DNA of 64,000 nt from positions 1,426,001 through 1,490,000 of the forward strand of contig OZ237739.1 in the NCBI GenBank assembly GCA_965178125.1, written 5' to 3'. The notes beneath the pieces are model-generated. The model was given only the letters and a program-made list of their open reading frames with translations. It did not search any database and was not told the origin of the DNA. Source of the stretch: Bilabrum cf. latius (lineage: Eukaryota > Bigyra: Bicosoecida > Bigyra > Bicosoecida). The position numbers and the translations under genes are program-made. This document shows, piece by piece, positions 21,328-32,473 of the stretch; position 1 is the first letter of the stretch; each line of letters begins with the position of its first letter.

Positions 21328-24300
21328 GCACGCCCAATGAGGCCCTCGGCAGAAAGGGCACGTACAGTCTGAACGCTTCTGTGGGTGCCATACTGATCTC
21401 ACCGCGGGCTGCCACTTCAAGCATGAAAGCCTAAGTCCCAATTGAGACCGCACTTTGGACCAAGGCAAGCCCCAGCAACACCATCATGAAGCCGGACCGG
21501 AGTGGTATTCCGAGCCCCGTGCAGTGATCATGCTCCAGAGCAGCCTCGTTTTCGATGCCCGGCAGCAGCGCAGTCGTCACGTATCCCTTATCTATATCAA
21601 TTTTGTTGGCATTTGTATCGTGATGCTCGGTCTTCGATCTGACTCGCATGTCTGGACTGCAGCCGACGAGTACATCAGGGCTGCCACCTGCGGCCTCCTA
21701 TGGATTCGGAGTTGAAGGACGCGCAGGTACTCTGGCAGCTTGCGTTATGCTATGAACGGCAGACAGAGCCGCCTCCACGGAAAGAGGTATGTGCTTCCCG
21801 TCCTCCATGATTATGCATGGCAAGGCCAGCACCACTGCGGTATCATGCGGAGCAGCAGCCATGCGACTCCCAGCCCCTGACAACGAATCTGTAGTCTTGC
21901 TGTCTGGTTCACCAGAGCTCTCCTATCTGGCATCAGGTAGCTCCAAGCCGGCTGGACTAGCAGCTCGCACGCCTGATGCTGCCTGAAGGTCACCATGCGC
22001 CAGCTCGCCGGTGCTTGCAGGTACCGTTTCTGACGCATCTACAGCGTGTCGGACCCAAGCAAGCAGCATTGAAACCAATCGGTGGAATTCCTGTGACTGT
22101 GCTAGCTCAACAGCCCCGAGGCCATCTGATGATTGCTCGCGCTGGGACTTGGTGTCCCGGCCGTCCCTCGACCTCGAACAAGCCACGCCAGGGCCCGGGG
22201 CCAGGTCCCGTCTTCTCTCTCTCTTGGATTCTGGGCCACTGAAGCCCTGCTCACTGGTTGCCATGGCCAGGTGCCACTGCAGCATGGCAGCAGCTGCATC
22301 CTAGAGCTTCTGCAGCACGCTGATCATCCTGTTGGCTGCATCTCTCGACATTGCTAGGCGATGCTGCAACTGGGCCGAGGGCTGGGCAAGTGAAGCAGTG
22401 CTGGCAGTAAAGATGGAAGACTCGGCATCGTTGACAGCGCTTGTCTCCGACCGGCCCATCCTGGCGCTGTAACGAGAAGCACGCGCCAGCCCTCCCCCGA
22501 ATGCCGCCCACTCGTGAGGCTGCTACTGCAGGCCCATCAGCCCCACCACCATCGCGCACTGGGACGAGGACGGGTAGGTCAGCCCGCCCCTCAGCAGCAC
22601 GGCCCTGCTCCTGGCCTGCATGGCCCCCAGCAGGAACCGCTCCAGAGCAGCCAGGCAGGCGAAGGTCGACACGAAGCGGCGCGACTCGTACGGCAGTGGG
22701 TCTGTGGAGCGGGCCGGGGTGCGCAGGCCGGCGGCGGCAGTCCATTGCGAGTCGTTCACGCCCACGCTAACTGTAGATTGCATCGGCAGCTTATCAATCG
22801 TCATCTATTTTCCGATCGTTGTCCAAGGCAGCTTTGCCATCAAGTACAGGCTTCGACGCACGTCCCTCGACAGCACGCCAAGGGCAGCTGCTCCCACGGA
22901 TGCGTCCGTGCTGCTCCGGTTGGCCCGCGTGTACCGAGTTGCTTGCTCTTGGAGGAACCCGGGATGGAGCACAGAGAATAGCGGCCCCCCAGACGCAATA
23001 GATGCTGAATCCAAGCAGTTGCACAGCATTTCCATGGTAGGCAAATTGACATGAGCCCCCGACCCGTTTGTTGGCCCGCTACTTGGTAACCCGGCCTCAT
23101 GGTGCTAAGCCGAGATGCCACCATCGCCCATCCCCCTACGTGCGTCTCTTTCCCGCTCAAGAGACTCAGTATGTACCGGAAAGGAGGTCGAACTTTCTTT
23201 CGGCAGTGTGGCCTCCGCTCCCTTCTGGCACGACACGGCCATGATCACTGGCCTCGCCTCGAACGCCATCACCCCCGCCTCCATGCACTCCCTGGCGAAT
23301 GGAGGCACCTGCTGCGCCACAGACTGCGCAATGATGGCGTGCTAGGCGTGAGCTTTCCTCTGCGAATCCAGCTACTTCGCCCTCGCTGCCTCTCCCCTCC
23401 ATCTGAGGTACTCCCGCTCCATGCCGAGAATGGCGACGTAGGCGAAGGACACAAAAAGGCTGTACATGAGCTGGTCGAGGATAAGGCTCAGAGCATTCAG
23501 ACCCATGGGACTGGTGAAACTGTACCTGTGTTCCGCGGGAGTCTGCTTGGGACCGACCTGTCCGAAGGGATAGGCGTCGCCCGAGAGGCTCAGGCAGGCC
23601 AGCAGCAGGGCAACCCAGGCCGTATACGACAGCTGCAGAAACACCCAAGGTCCCGCCGCTAGCTCGAAATCGAATGGGGCGAGCAGGGGCCAGATGATCC
23701 ATATCGTCGTTGCTACTGGGGTGCCCCGTCCCGGACTCACAGCCAGGTCAAGCACCATACCCAATAGCGTTGCCGCTGCCAGTGAGACGATTGGCACGGC
23801 AACGCCAGAGGCGTACTAGACCGCGTCGATGACCACAGGCAGCGCTACCCGCAGCCTATTATCTTCAGAGAGGCTGCCAGACCGCGGTGTATCATCGCTT
23901 GAGGCACGCCCGGCCAGTGAGCCAATGTTGCTTTCCTGGAGCCTTTCAGTCGCAGGTGGCCAGGAGCCTTCCTGCTCTGGAGCCTCTGCCGCTGGCCCAG
24001 CCTGCGCTCTCCTCCTCTAGTTCCTTCCAATGCCCCGCCCCCCGGCTGCTGCCTGCACTTCAGGGACGGGGTCCTAGATCTGGGGGCGATCGATCTGACG
24101 CAAACGGCTTCGCGGAGTTTCTGCGGCGGGAAGCTCCTCCATGGGTAGCCTTGCATCTGCAGAGCCGAAGGGGTTCACCTCATCATCGTGCAGATCGCCG
24201 GGATGCACCCTGGCGCTGGAATCGCGCGATGCGCCTGCCGGTGGCAGCAGAGCCGAACAGCAGCGAACAGGAGGCATGCATGTAATATCGGAATCGATTG

Positions 24301-24967
24301 CGGACCGGCGGCCGCCTAGCGCTCTAGCTAGCCTCATGAGCACGCTACGTGGCGAAGCGGTCGCTGCAAAGGAGCGGTCCTGGGCAGCTCGCAGGCCAAT
24401 TCTAGCAATGCATGATACTGCGTGAGCCGGGCTGCATACGAGAGGTCTTGATGCCTAAATACAGCACCATGCCATGCATACGGCACCAGTAGTAGGATGA
24501 AAACTTGCGCAAGCGGCAGTTCGATCCGATGCGCTACCACTACCTGACGTATCCGAAGATGATCGGCCCCCGGCATCTGGTGCTGTCGGAAAAGCCCTAC
24601 CTCTGCGCGAGTTTGAGCTTGGTGTGCTCATAGTTTGCTTAGAATTTGTCAAGTTCGACATCTTCCCCCGCTTGCCACGGCCCCAAGCCTGCTGTGAAGG
24701 CTGCATTCTTTCCTCCACAATCTCAGACCCTTTCACGCAGAATAACCACAATCGCATCGACCACGCTATAGTAATTGACAGCACAACTACAAATGCACAG
24801 CTAAATGAGACAGAAACGAAGTCCTCATCGATTGTAGTAGCGGCAATTGGTGGGTCGCCGGCAGTTCGGTTGCGCGGCAGCGTAGACAACATGACCATGG
24901 CCATCAAGAATATTACCGAAGATCCAATTAAAAGGGCCTAGTCCCATCGTAAAACATGTCTATCCAT
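21164..24967 (-). pseudogene. 5' portion of split kinase paralog A (N-terminal membrane region)
   Basis: Open frame from ATG 24967 to the junction near 21290, then a non-homologous tail to TGA at 21164 (about 1,267 residues if translated). It begins with two hydrophobic helices (LLIGSSVIFLMAMVML; then FVVVLSITIAWSMRLW). After an acidic/Ser-rich linker come three to five helices (23810-23400), the conserved QQVPPFARECMEAGVMAFEA segment, and a block nearly identical to paralog B (22740-22490, WTAAAGLRTPARSTD). More helices precede the junction (SGFMMVLLGLALVQSAV). Many TAG codons are in frame. It aligns to paralog B from its first residues, which supports both start choices. It is cut off from the cyclase-like and kinase parts by the insert, so it is at best a truncated membrane protein. 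Confidence 0.72.
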
Positions 24968-25451
24968 CTTAGTGAGGTGCGCTTGGTCTCGGGGAGGGCG
25001 TCCCAGTCAACGCAATCAACCTTCTCTCAAACGGACTGGTTGCCGTGCCGAAAAGCTTGGAAACCTCTCTGAAAGCTCCGACCAAAACGCAAGTTACAAT
25101 ATGAATAATACCGGTTCCCAATCGTAGACCAAGGCTCGTCAATTGGACAGTTTGGGAGGAATTATGTGCCCGTGGTGTATCTAATACAGACCAAGCCTCT
25201 GAGACACCTCAAATATACTCGCAACTCCCATTTCGTGAATTTCGGGTTCAATAATATCCAAAGGTAAAAGTACAATTTTAAGATTCGATTATTGTGCCGT
25301 GTGGTACTTTTGGAGCAGCTTATCTGCGAATCCAGAACGATGCGGAGGTCGCAACGGTACAAGCAACCGGCGTACACCCGTGCTGGTCCTGACGTGGTCG
25401 CACGCTCTACGATATAACCCACGCTTAACGAACAAACACATTCCATGGCAT
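24968..25451. other. intergenic region
   Basis: AT-richer 0.5 kb between the ATG of paralog A and the end of the pseudogene copy C. Presumed promoter of A; no gene or element recognised. Confidence 0.35.
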
Positions 25452-26305
25452 TCAAAGCCACTAGAAACTGTCAGTCAATTCTCTGCGCACCGATCCTATC
25501 GGTCCTTCCGAAGACCGCAAGCTGTCTTCCTCTTGCATCCCCTCCAGCACACTCGGCAGCGAGGCAACTGCCAGTCCAAACGCAGACGCGGCCCCGCGGC
25601 GCGGGCGATAGAATGGAGCAGCGAATGCCTGCCCATTCGGCGCAGGCTCGGCCTGACCAGGCAGCGAGGGTGTCAGCTGAGGAGACAAAGAGCTCGGTGT
25701 CCTGCCCGACGTGGTGCGTGTGACGGCCTCTGCAGCCCCACCGCCAGCTGCACCACTATCACCTGCGGGGCCTGCTTCTCGCAGCTCCGCGCACAGTCTG
25801 CGGGAGTCCTCGTCGTGCACTTGCAGGTCCACATCTGTCTCGCACCGCACTAGCTCGGTCGTTATGGCTCAGCCTCCATGCCGATGCTGCTGAGGTCCTA
25901 CATCGCACCCTCACGGCGGACGGCAGGATGCACCATCAGCTCGGACGCACCAAGCATCCAGCGCAAGCCCAATCCAATCTGCACACGATGCCTGCGCAGA
26001 TACAGCGTGAGCACAGCTTTTGCGTGCTTGGCCTGCATCTCGCCATGTACCATGTACAGGTCCATGGCCTGCATGTTGCCTCTGCTGGACCAAGAGCTCA
26101 TGCTCCCCAGCAGGGTCCATGAATGGGTTGTCAACAGACCAGCGCTCCATGACCGGGTCCTGTCCCGCGCGAGACAGCTGACCTGCTAGTCCAACTCTGC
26201 CCAATGCGATGCGTACTGACTCGCCGGCAGGCAACAGCCATGGATGTGCTGCCAGCACGGAAGCATTGTACAGCCGCTCCAAGCGCACTTCCAGCGCTCC
26301 AGGCG
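25452..26305 (-). pseudogene. C-terminal fragment of a third kinase paralog (copy C)
   Basis: Matches only the end of paralog B, from YNASVLAAHPWLLP to LEGMQEEDS. It starts abruptly at the outer edge of the inverted-repeat element (26306). Compared with B it lacks about 110 residues between GHGPVHG and EMQAKHAKA, with a frame change, and has lost one base near 25865, which shifts the frame again. Where B has TAG in PG(TAG)AEPAPN, this copy has CAG. It is a decayed duplicate, closer to B than to A in its tail. Confidence 0.8.
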
Positions 26306-26350
26306 GTAGCGCCGCGCGCCTACAATAGCGTGAGCGGAACCTAATTTGGC
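26306..26350 (+). repeat. left terminal inverted repeat
   Basis: Begins GTAGCGCCGCGCGCC and is the exact reverse complement of 29522-29566; identity stops after TTTGGC. Confidence 0.9.
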
Positions 26351-26912
26351 CGCGCGCGCGGCCGGCGAGGCGCCCGGATCACGTTTGGGCGCCTGTGAGC
26401 GGGCGGGGAGAAGATATGCGAGAAAAAACGCGCCTACTCTATTCTTTGTGACTGTGTGCGTCGATTGTGCCGGGATTTGATCGGCGGCAGAAAATTTGCC
26501 GGCGGCGCGGCGCGACTGTCTCGCCCACTGCAGCCGAAACGTGCGGGCCCAGCAAATTTTGCTTCCTATAGCTTCCATGACAGATTTTTGATATGTTGTT
26601 CTTTATGGTATGTTCTTTCGATTGTGGCCATGTGAGAGGCTGGGTGGCGCTGGTTCGGGCGCAAGGAGCCTCTCTAGCTGGCCCGTCCAAACGCTCTCTC
26701 GGCCGTCTGCAGGCCGCCCCAGCGGCTGCATCTGCATGCGCGTGAGCGGAGCCTGTTGTTCGATCTCATATCTATCACACGAACCGAAGGGGCGCTCCCG
26801 TCCGGGCGAAGAAGTGCCGACTTTCGACCCGAACGGGTCCCGCCACCCCGCTGCGGCCCTGGCAGGCCGCGCCAGGCCGTCGCTCCCGCGGCCCCCAGAG
26901 CTAGCAGGGCGC

Positions 26913-28401
26913 TCAGATGTCTTCCTATGGGTCTGATAGCATTGGGGGCTTCTTTCCTCCGATCGCGTCGAACGCCTAGGTCTGCTTGCTGGCCAACACA
27001 GCCGCCGCCCCCCTGGCCGCCCGAGGCGCGTCCTCCGCGTCTTCCCCCTCGGCGTCGATCTGCGCATCGGAATCGGGAATTTCCTCGCCCATCGGATCGG
27101 GGGCGACATCAACGCCCTATTCTGCGTCCATCATCGCGGCAGCCGCGCCCTTTGCATCCCCGTCGCCCGCCGCGCCCCCCTCGTCCTCGTCGCTCCCGTC
27201 GCGGAGCCACCCCCGGTCCTCCGCCATGGCTCTCGCAAACGTCTCTTGGTAGTCCATTCCCTTTTGCGTGGGCAGCCTCGTTCGGCTCGATCTGCGAGAG
27301 GACCGGTGCTGGGGGTCACGGGACCGCTTCGAGGCGTCCGCCAGTCCTTCCTCGTACTCGTCCTCGCTGCTGGACCAATCCCCTGCCTTGCGCGCTGCGG
27401 CTGACCCCCCCCCCCCCCCCCCCCGCCTTCCTGTTCCGCCCTTGACCCTCCCCCTGCTCGGCCTGCCTCTGAACCTCCCCTGTCTGCCCCTCGTCCGCCC
27501 CTTGCTGGTGCCGTCCGAGGCAGGATTCGAGCCTCTCGCAGGGGCGGCAGCCGCGCCTGCTCTGCCCCCCCCCCCCCTCCGATGGTGGGGCGAGCGATCC
27601 GCAGCCGCTTGGTGACGGTGGGGTGGATCCGCGCCCACCACGAGTCCCCTCCTGTTGCTATGCAAGCCCTCATGTACTCCGCCTGAGGGTGATGCCCACG
27701 ATGCTCTCGCCAGGCGCCAGAGAAGGTCCGCCCCCGTTGAAGTGTACTCCATCAGCAGCTGCCACCCGAACTTCCGGAGCAGCTCGTCGTCACATTTAGC
27801 CAGCAGCGGGGGCAGCAGGAACACCAGCCGCCCCATGCTCCCGAGGCGATAAGCCTGCATTCGCAGGCCCACCACCACGGGACCCGCCAGATTCTGCCCG
27901 AGGCCTGCCATGCGGCGCGCGTCATCGTCCGCCTCTTCCGCCTCACCCTCCTCTACAGCCCCTTCATCCTCGCCCCCCCCCCCCCCCCCCCCCATCCCCT
28001 CCTCCTCGCCACCACCCCCGCCCCCTTCCTCGTCTCCGTCCATTCCGGGGCGCCCCCTACCTCGCCCCCTCTCGGCGACAGAAAGGTAGTCCGAGGTCGC
28101 CGTCCGACGCGCGGCATGCTCCTGCCGCACGGCCTCCCTGAGGGCCACAAGCAGCACGTCCTCGGGGTCCCTGTGCTAGAACCGCTCGTTGTCAGCCTCG
28201 CCGCAGCGACACGCGCCATCAGGCTCGGCAACCGCAGCAGTCGGCACATGGCGCAGGTGGCGCGGAGGACGTCTTCCTGCGAGACGCCCTATACCAGGGG
28301 CGTCGCCGTCCGAACCGCGGCCGCCAGCAGCGACACTCAGGCCCAGCCCACGGCGAGCGCCAGCACGGACAGGGACGGCGCCTTGCGCGCCATGCCCTCA
28401 T
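26913..28401 (-). CDS. Coding-like region of the inverted-repeat element
   Basis: One frame is open from about 28401 to TGA at 26913, through TAG codons near 28174, 27117 and two more. It contains GDPEDV-like and RRMAGLGQNLAGPVV segments, poly-Gly encoded by C runs, an Arg/Gly-rich stretch and an acidic C-terminus. No ATG starts the conserved part. Another frame between about 28400 and 28190 reads as coherent protein (EDVLRATCAMCRLLRLPS) with two TAG as Gln, so a frameshift or small intron near 28195 is likely. Start and exact structure are therefore unresolved, and sequence errors in the C runs are possible. Product unknown. Confidence 0.35.
27405..27424. repeat. poly-C run (20 bp)
   Basis: Uninterrupted 20-base C tract inside the element; encodes Gly on the minus strand. 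A 12-base C run follows at 27565. Confidence 0.85.
27973..27993. repeat. poly-C run (21 bp)
   Basis: Uninterrupted 21-base C tract in the element; encodes poly-Gly on the minus strand and could hide a length error that shifts the frame. Confidence 0.85.
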
Positions 28402-29521
28402 GCCCAGCCCCACCACCCCGCTCAGGGCCTGCACACCGCTGAGCACGTCGGGGGGGGCGGGGCCTGGCCGTCGTCCGCCCCGCCGGAGGCACCTTTACCC
28501 GGAGCCTGTGCGGCCGCAGACGCAGCAACCCTGCAGACAAAAGAAGTAGAGGCCCCCATCTCTGTCGCCTGCCCGGACTTAGAGCCATGCCTCAAATTCT
28601 TTCACTGTGGGGCAGATATCCCGAGTTCCAGCGATGTTGTACTCGTACATGCCAAGGGCAACCAGACAGGCCGCCAGCACGCCGAGCGCGGAGGCCCCCG
28701 TCCCGGGTGTGCCTGAGCTCTCATACCCCAAGCTCTCGTCCAAAGTAGATTTTTTCTGCATCGTACATGATGGTAGGAAAATGGGCTGCACACATCGCCG
28801 TAAAACAGAGAAAAGTGGGAAATCACGCAGTTCGAGACCACGAAAAGGCTCCGACTTGCATCGACAATTGCAAAAAAGTATCATCTTCAAAATCCGCGAA
28901 ACTGGGTACATCTCTTTAAAACTTCAAGAACTAAGTAATGGTCCCGGTGGAACAATCGCCCCACCAAGACACGCCGAGCGCAGCGCAAACGCGCACGGCC
29001 CCGAACCCCCAAAACTACGACCTTGCGGTAGTGGCGATGGCTTCTGAGTGGAACATCACCACATATACGGCCCCAAAAGGATTAAATTAATATCTTACAT
29101 CAATCAACGGCGGAATCTTCAGCGTGGACCCAGATTTGGCTGCGCTAGAGGCGCTGGCAGATTTGCGCCTGCGCTCGGTTGCCATCTCCATTCAATCCGG
29201 GGGGGCTACGCGAGATCTGCGCGAGACAGAGAACGATGGCCCTTAGACGATTTATTACGGCAAAATTCAAAATATGGGAGAGATACTTTTTCTAAAATTG
29301 CCTGTAGCCCGAGAAAAGCGGGCGGCAAGCCGACACCAGGAAACGGCCTAAATCACTCACGAAGACCGGGCAAACGGCCTACGCTTCGAGCCTCAGCGGG
29401 CGCAGGCATGGCGATCCGATTTTCATACCATGTAAACTCACATTTGCCGCAAGAGAATCACCATAACCCCATCGTGGACGGAGGTCGAGTGCCGCAAAGT
29501 TTCAGATTCCCGTCCGGGGCC
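28402..29521. other. right third of the inverted-repeat element
   Basis: AT-richer DNA. A minus-strand frame 28761-28579 (60 residues, ATG to TAA) contains a hydrophobic segment (LGVLAACLVALGMYEYN) and might be a small gene or a first exon. I cannot support more. Confidence 0.3.
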
Positions 29522-29566
29522 GCCAAATTAGGTTCCGCTCACGCTATTGTAGGCGCGCGGCGCTAC
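29522..29566 (-). repeat. right terminal inverted repeat
   Basis: Perfect 45-bp inverted copy of 26306-26350, ending GGCGCTAC. Confidence 0.9.
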
Positions 29567-30082
29567 TAAGGGCACCCTGCACTGAATGTTTACGTTATAA
29601 TGGCATCGTGCCGATCGATGTCCGGCGGTATGGATGACTTGACGCCAGCTACGGCAGGCGGGACTTGCCCCGGCGCAAATAGGCCTCTCAAACGGATAGG
29701 TTGCCAGAAAGGCTGGATTATTTTGAAAGCTACGTATACTACGCGTCACAAACTCGAGCACACACCAGCACTCCACATGCAACAGGAGACCGCGCCGGGC
29801 TCGCCGCGCATTTGGTTGCGGAACCACTATACGAGAATTCGAGCCGGTCCACGTTGCCTTCACGGGCGACTCATGGCCTCTCGAAACGGGGCCAGGGCGG
29901 CCAAGCCCACTAGAAAAGACCAAACCTGGCAGTTCCGCCTTGGCAAGCGCCTTCGTGACGGCGGTTGGCCGCAGTGGGCGATCGGGATGCTGTCGGCAGC
30001 GCTTTGCACGTAGCTTGGAGCTTATACTTCTGGTCCAGGCGGGCCACAAGTCCCGAGGCGCTCATGTATTCTATCTATATGT
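29567..30082. other. intergenic region
   Basis: 0.5 kb upstream of the glycosyltransferase-like gene. No coding frame with family resemblance, and no remnant of the kinase copy that ends at 26305. Confidence 0.35.
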
Positions 30083-32473
30083 ATGTGTTTTCTCACGCTA
30101 GGGCTAGTAGTGTCTCTGTTTGCCCTACTGTCAATTCGTCAGCTCGGCGTTCACGATACACTGCGCGAGATCAAGAACTGGACACCGGGCACTCTGGAAC
30201 TAGATGATGAAGTGATTATGGCACCATTTCGATCGGTGTTTGGAGATGACAGCGGATTTGATGACTTAATGCCAGCTACTCCAGGAGAAGTAGAGCCCTC
30301 AACCCCACCAGCTCCAGCCGAAGCAACAGCGCCAACCAGTGTTTCCAGCGTCAGCAGCGCGGAGGTTGGCAGCGCAGTCGCGCCCTCCATAGAAGACTAC
30401 GCTAGGGCAGAAGAGCTGTACGGCGAAGGGTCCACGGCGGCGGATGCCTCGGCCCAGGACCCTAGGCGAGCAGCGCTGCTGGAGCACGCCAAGAAGGTCC
30501 AGCAGCAAGCGAGCGAGGTCTCCAAGCCAAAGAAACTGGACCTGGAGCCTGATTTCACCCCGATGGCCACTCTGGACGACATGCAGCTGCGTGGAGCCCG
30601 CTGCTTCAAGTCTTGGTTCAACGCGAACAAGGCGGGCCAGCCCTCGTGCTTCTCCCCCCAAGGAGTGCCATGCCCGGTGGACCACACCCCGGAGATGCTG
30701 GACTCGGCGCAGAACGGCAACCAGGCCACCTGCCTCGATACGAGCAAGTATTTCTGCACCATACAATGCAAGGGAGTGGACGAGGAGACCGCGTGGTCTG
30801 CTTCGCCATGCGGCGGTGAGAACCAGATCGCCTGTCCCCCCGTGCCCTCGGAGGTGCCAAAGGACGATCCCAGGCGCAAGCGCAAGACGTTCGGCCTGCT
30901 GCCGGGAGACGACGGCGAGGTTGATGACCGCTTCGGCAGCATCAAGAAAGCGGAAGAAGCTACGAAGAAGTGGCAGAGCGAGCATTCGGAAGAAGCGACC
31001 AAGGCCATGCAGGCGAAGAAGCAGCAGGACGGGAGGAAGCACCTGTCCGAGCAGGTCAAGGAGGGCTCCCCAGAGGCCGCCAAGAAGCTGGGGTGGGTAA
31101 AGGGGTCCGCGGGCGGGCTCCCCGCAGGCACTCTGGTGAACCTCCAGGGCCTGCAGTGCGAGCTGCTAGACGGCAAGGAGCGCTGCTTCTTGCAGGACTC
31201 GCAGGGGAGGGAGCTGTGCCCCGAGCACGTGACGGCGAAATACCTAACGGAGGCACATGGGCAGCAGCTCTGCACGGAGGAGACTCACTTCTGCACGGTC
31301 ATGTGTCAAGAGGGGGTGAAGGACATCCGGTGGACTGCCTACGAGCACGCCTACTGCAAGCAGAACAGGGATGCGTGCGTGGACGCGCCTCCGCGCACTC
31401 CCGTGGACAAGTTCTGGGTCAAGCCATGGTCAGGACTGCCCCGCATGCGCAAGCAGTGCGAGGACATCGGGTACAGCGAGCAGCTGGCCAGCAAGCAGAG
31501 GAAGCAGGGGGCTGGAGGGGGCGGGCTCAGGGGATCAGCTCAGGGAGGGGCCGGTGTGGGCCCGTTGCAGGCGGGATACGACCCCGAGGAACTCACCGCG
31601 ATGGCATCTCCTGCCGACCTCTCCCAGGTGAGCGTGGGCATTCTGACTCGGCCGGGGGAGGAACCTACGCTGGGCGACACTCTGCAGACGTACGACGAAG
31701 GGGGTTTCTTGGCGCGCATGGGCGAGGTGAACGTCCTTGTGAACGGGCAGTCCGCCAAGATGGACGACCTGCTGGGCAAGTACGAGGCCAAGTACCCTGA
31801 TAGCTTCCACGTGACGAGGGAGAAGGGCAACACAGGCATCGCTTTGGGCATCAACAAGCTCGCCTTCATGTCGGAGAAGCCGTATTTCTTGTTCCTCGAG
31901 AAGGACTTCAGGCTGGTGGATCCTTGGGGGTGCGCGCACGAGCAGCTGGCCCGTGGGATCGAGCTGCTCAAGGCAGGCACGGCGCACGTGATCCGATACA
32001 GGTCCAGGGACCGGGCGGGGCGTCCCAACTGGGCCGAGAAGATGTTCGCGGGTCACGAAGACGACGTGTTCAAGAGGCAGAACAACCTGTTCTGTAACGT
32101 GTACTATTGGCTGAAGCGCCCGGACCAGCGATGGCCGGACAAGATCTGGCCATGCGAGCAGGCGGACGAGGAGGCGCTGGTGGCCAACGAGGAGGCCGAG
32201 TCCTTGCCCGCGGGGGAGGGCAGGAGGAGGAGCGCGTTTTTCTGCAGCAAGGCGTTCTACTGCAACTGGACGAACAACCCGTTCCTCGTGGAAGTGGCCT
32301 GGTGGAAGAAGGAGTACGCGGACAAGTTCAAGGACTTCAAGCACCACAGCCCCATCAAGGACCTCGAGTACTACATGAACTGGGAGCCGGGGGCGTGGAA
32401 CGACAGGCCCTGGATCGTGGCGCAGGGCGACGGCCTCTTCAAGCACCAGGACAGGAATAACCCCGGTTTCTAA
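30083..32473 (+). CDS. Type II membrane glycosyltransferase-like protein with duplicated Cys-rich domain
   Basis: Predicted 796-residue protein. A single N-terminal signal anchor (about residues 2-22, LGLVVSLFALLSI) suggests Golgi or ER residence with a luminal body. Two related Cys-rich modules follow (about 165-250 and 352-435); each has a C...CF...CP...FCT..C...WTA/AC spacing, so they look like an internal duplication. From about 516 the sequence (VSVGILTRPGEEPTLGDTLQ, VLVNGQS, YFLFLEKDFRLVDPWG) resembles the nucleotide-sugar-binding half of GT-A glycosyltransferases, with EKD in the DxD place. A conserved Trp/Cys-rich C-terminus follows (FYCNWTNNPFLVEVAWW). Donor and acceptor are unknown. 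It has no TAG codon and ends in TAA. Confidence 0.6.
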   Translation: MCFLTLGLVVSLFALLSIRQLGVHDTLREIKNWTPGTLELDDEVIMAPFRSVFGDDSGFDDLMPATPGEVEPSTPPAPAEATAPTSVSSVSSAEVGSAVAPSIEDYARAEELYGEGSTAADASAQDPRRAALLEHAKKVQQQASEVSKPKKLDLEPDFTPMATLDDMQLRGARCFKSWFNANKAGQPSCFSPQGVPCPVDHTPEMLDSAQNGNQATCLDTSKYFCTIQCKGVDEETAWSASPCGGENQIACPPVPSEVPKDDPRRKRKTFGLLPGDDGEVDDRFGSIKKAEEATKKWQSEHSEEATKAMQAKKQQDGRKHLSEQVKEGSPEAAKKLGWVKGSAGGLPAGTLVNLQGLQCELLDGKERCFLQDSQGRELCPEHVTAKYLTEAHGQQLCTEETHFCTVMCQEGVKDIRWTAYEHAYCKQNRDACVDAPPRTPVDKFWVKPWSGLPRMRKQCEDIGYSEQLASKQRKQGAGGGGLRGSAQGGAGVGPLQAGYDPEELTAMASPADLSQVSVGILTRPGEEPTLGDTLQTYDEGGFLARMGEVNVLVNGQSAKMDDLLGKYEAKYPDSFHVTREKGNTGIALGINKLAFMSEKPYFLFLEKDFRLVDPWGCAHEQLARGIELLKAGTAHVIRYRSRDRAGRPNWAEKMFAGHEDDVFKRQNNLFCNVYYWLKRPDQRWPDKIWPCEQADEEALVANEEAESLPAGEGRRRSAFFCSKAFYCNWTNNPFLVEVAWWKKEYADKFKDFKHHSPIKDLEYYMNWEPGAWNDRPWIVAQGDGLFKHQDRNNPGF

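Larger units (their letters stand above)
26306..29566. mobile_element. 3.26-kb element with 45-bp terminal inverted repeats
   Basis: Bounded by perfect 45-bp inverted repeats (26306-26350 and 29522-29566). Its left edge coincides exactly with the truncation of kinase copy C, as expected of an insertion. The interior holds a minus-strand Gly/Arg-rich coding region, three long C runs, and a more AT-rich right third. No transposase family is recognised: no clear DDE/D pattern, and no reverse transcriptase or tyrosine recombinase motif. Immediate flanks (ending GGCG, beginning TAAGG) do not show a target duplication, so the right side may have rearranged after insertion. Confidence 0.65.

Noticed and set aside
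21322-21328. ATGA stop-restart motif at the end of the inserted gene, as in some dsRNA viruses
   Set aside because: It lies beyond the inferred junction, in kinase DNA that is conserved on the other strand, so it is coincidence.
28607-29047. 146-codon plus-strand frame in the inverted-repeat element
   Set aside because: It overlaps a better minus-strand frame with a hydrophobic segment, and its composition is not protein-like.
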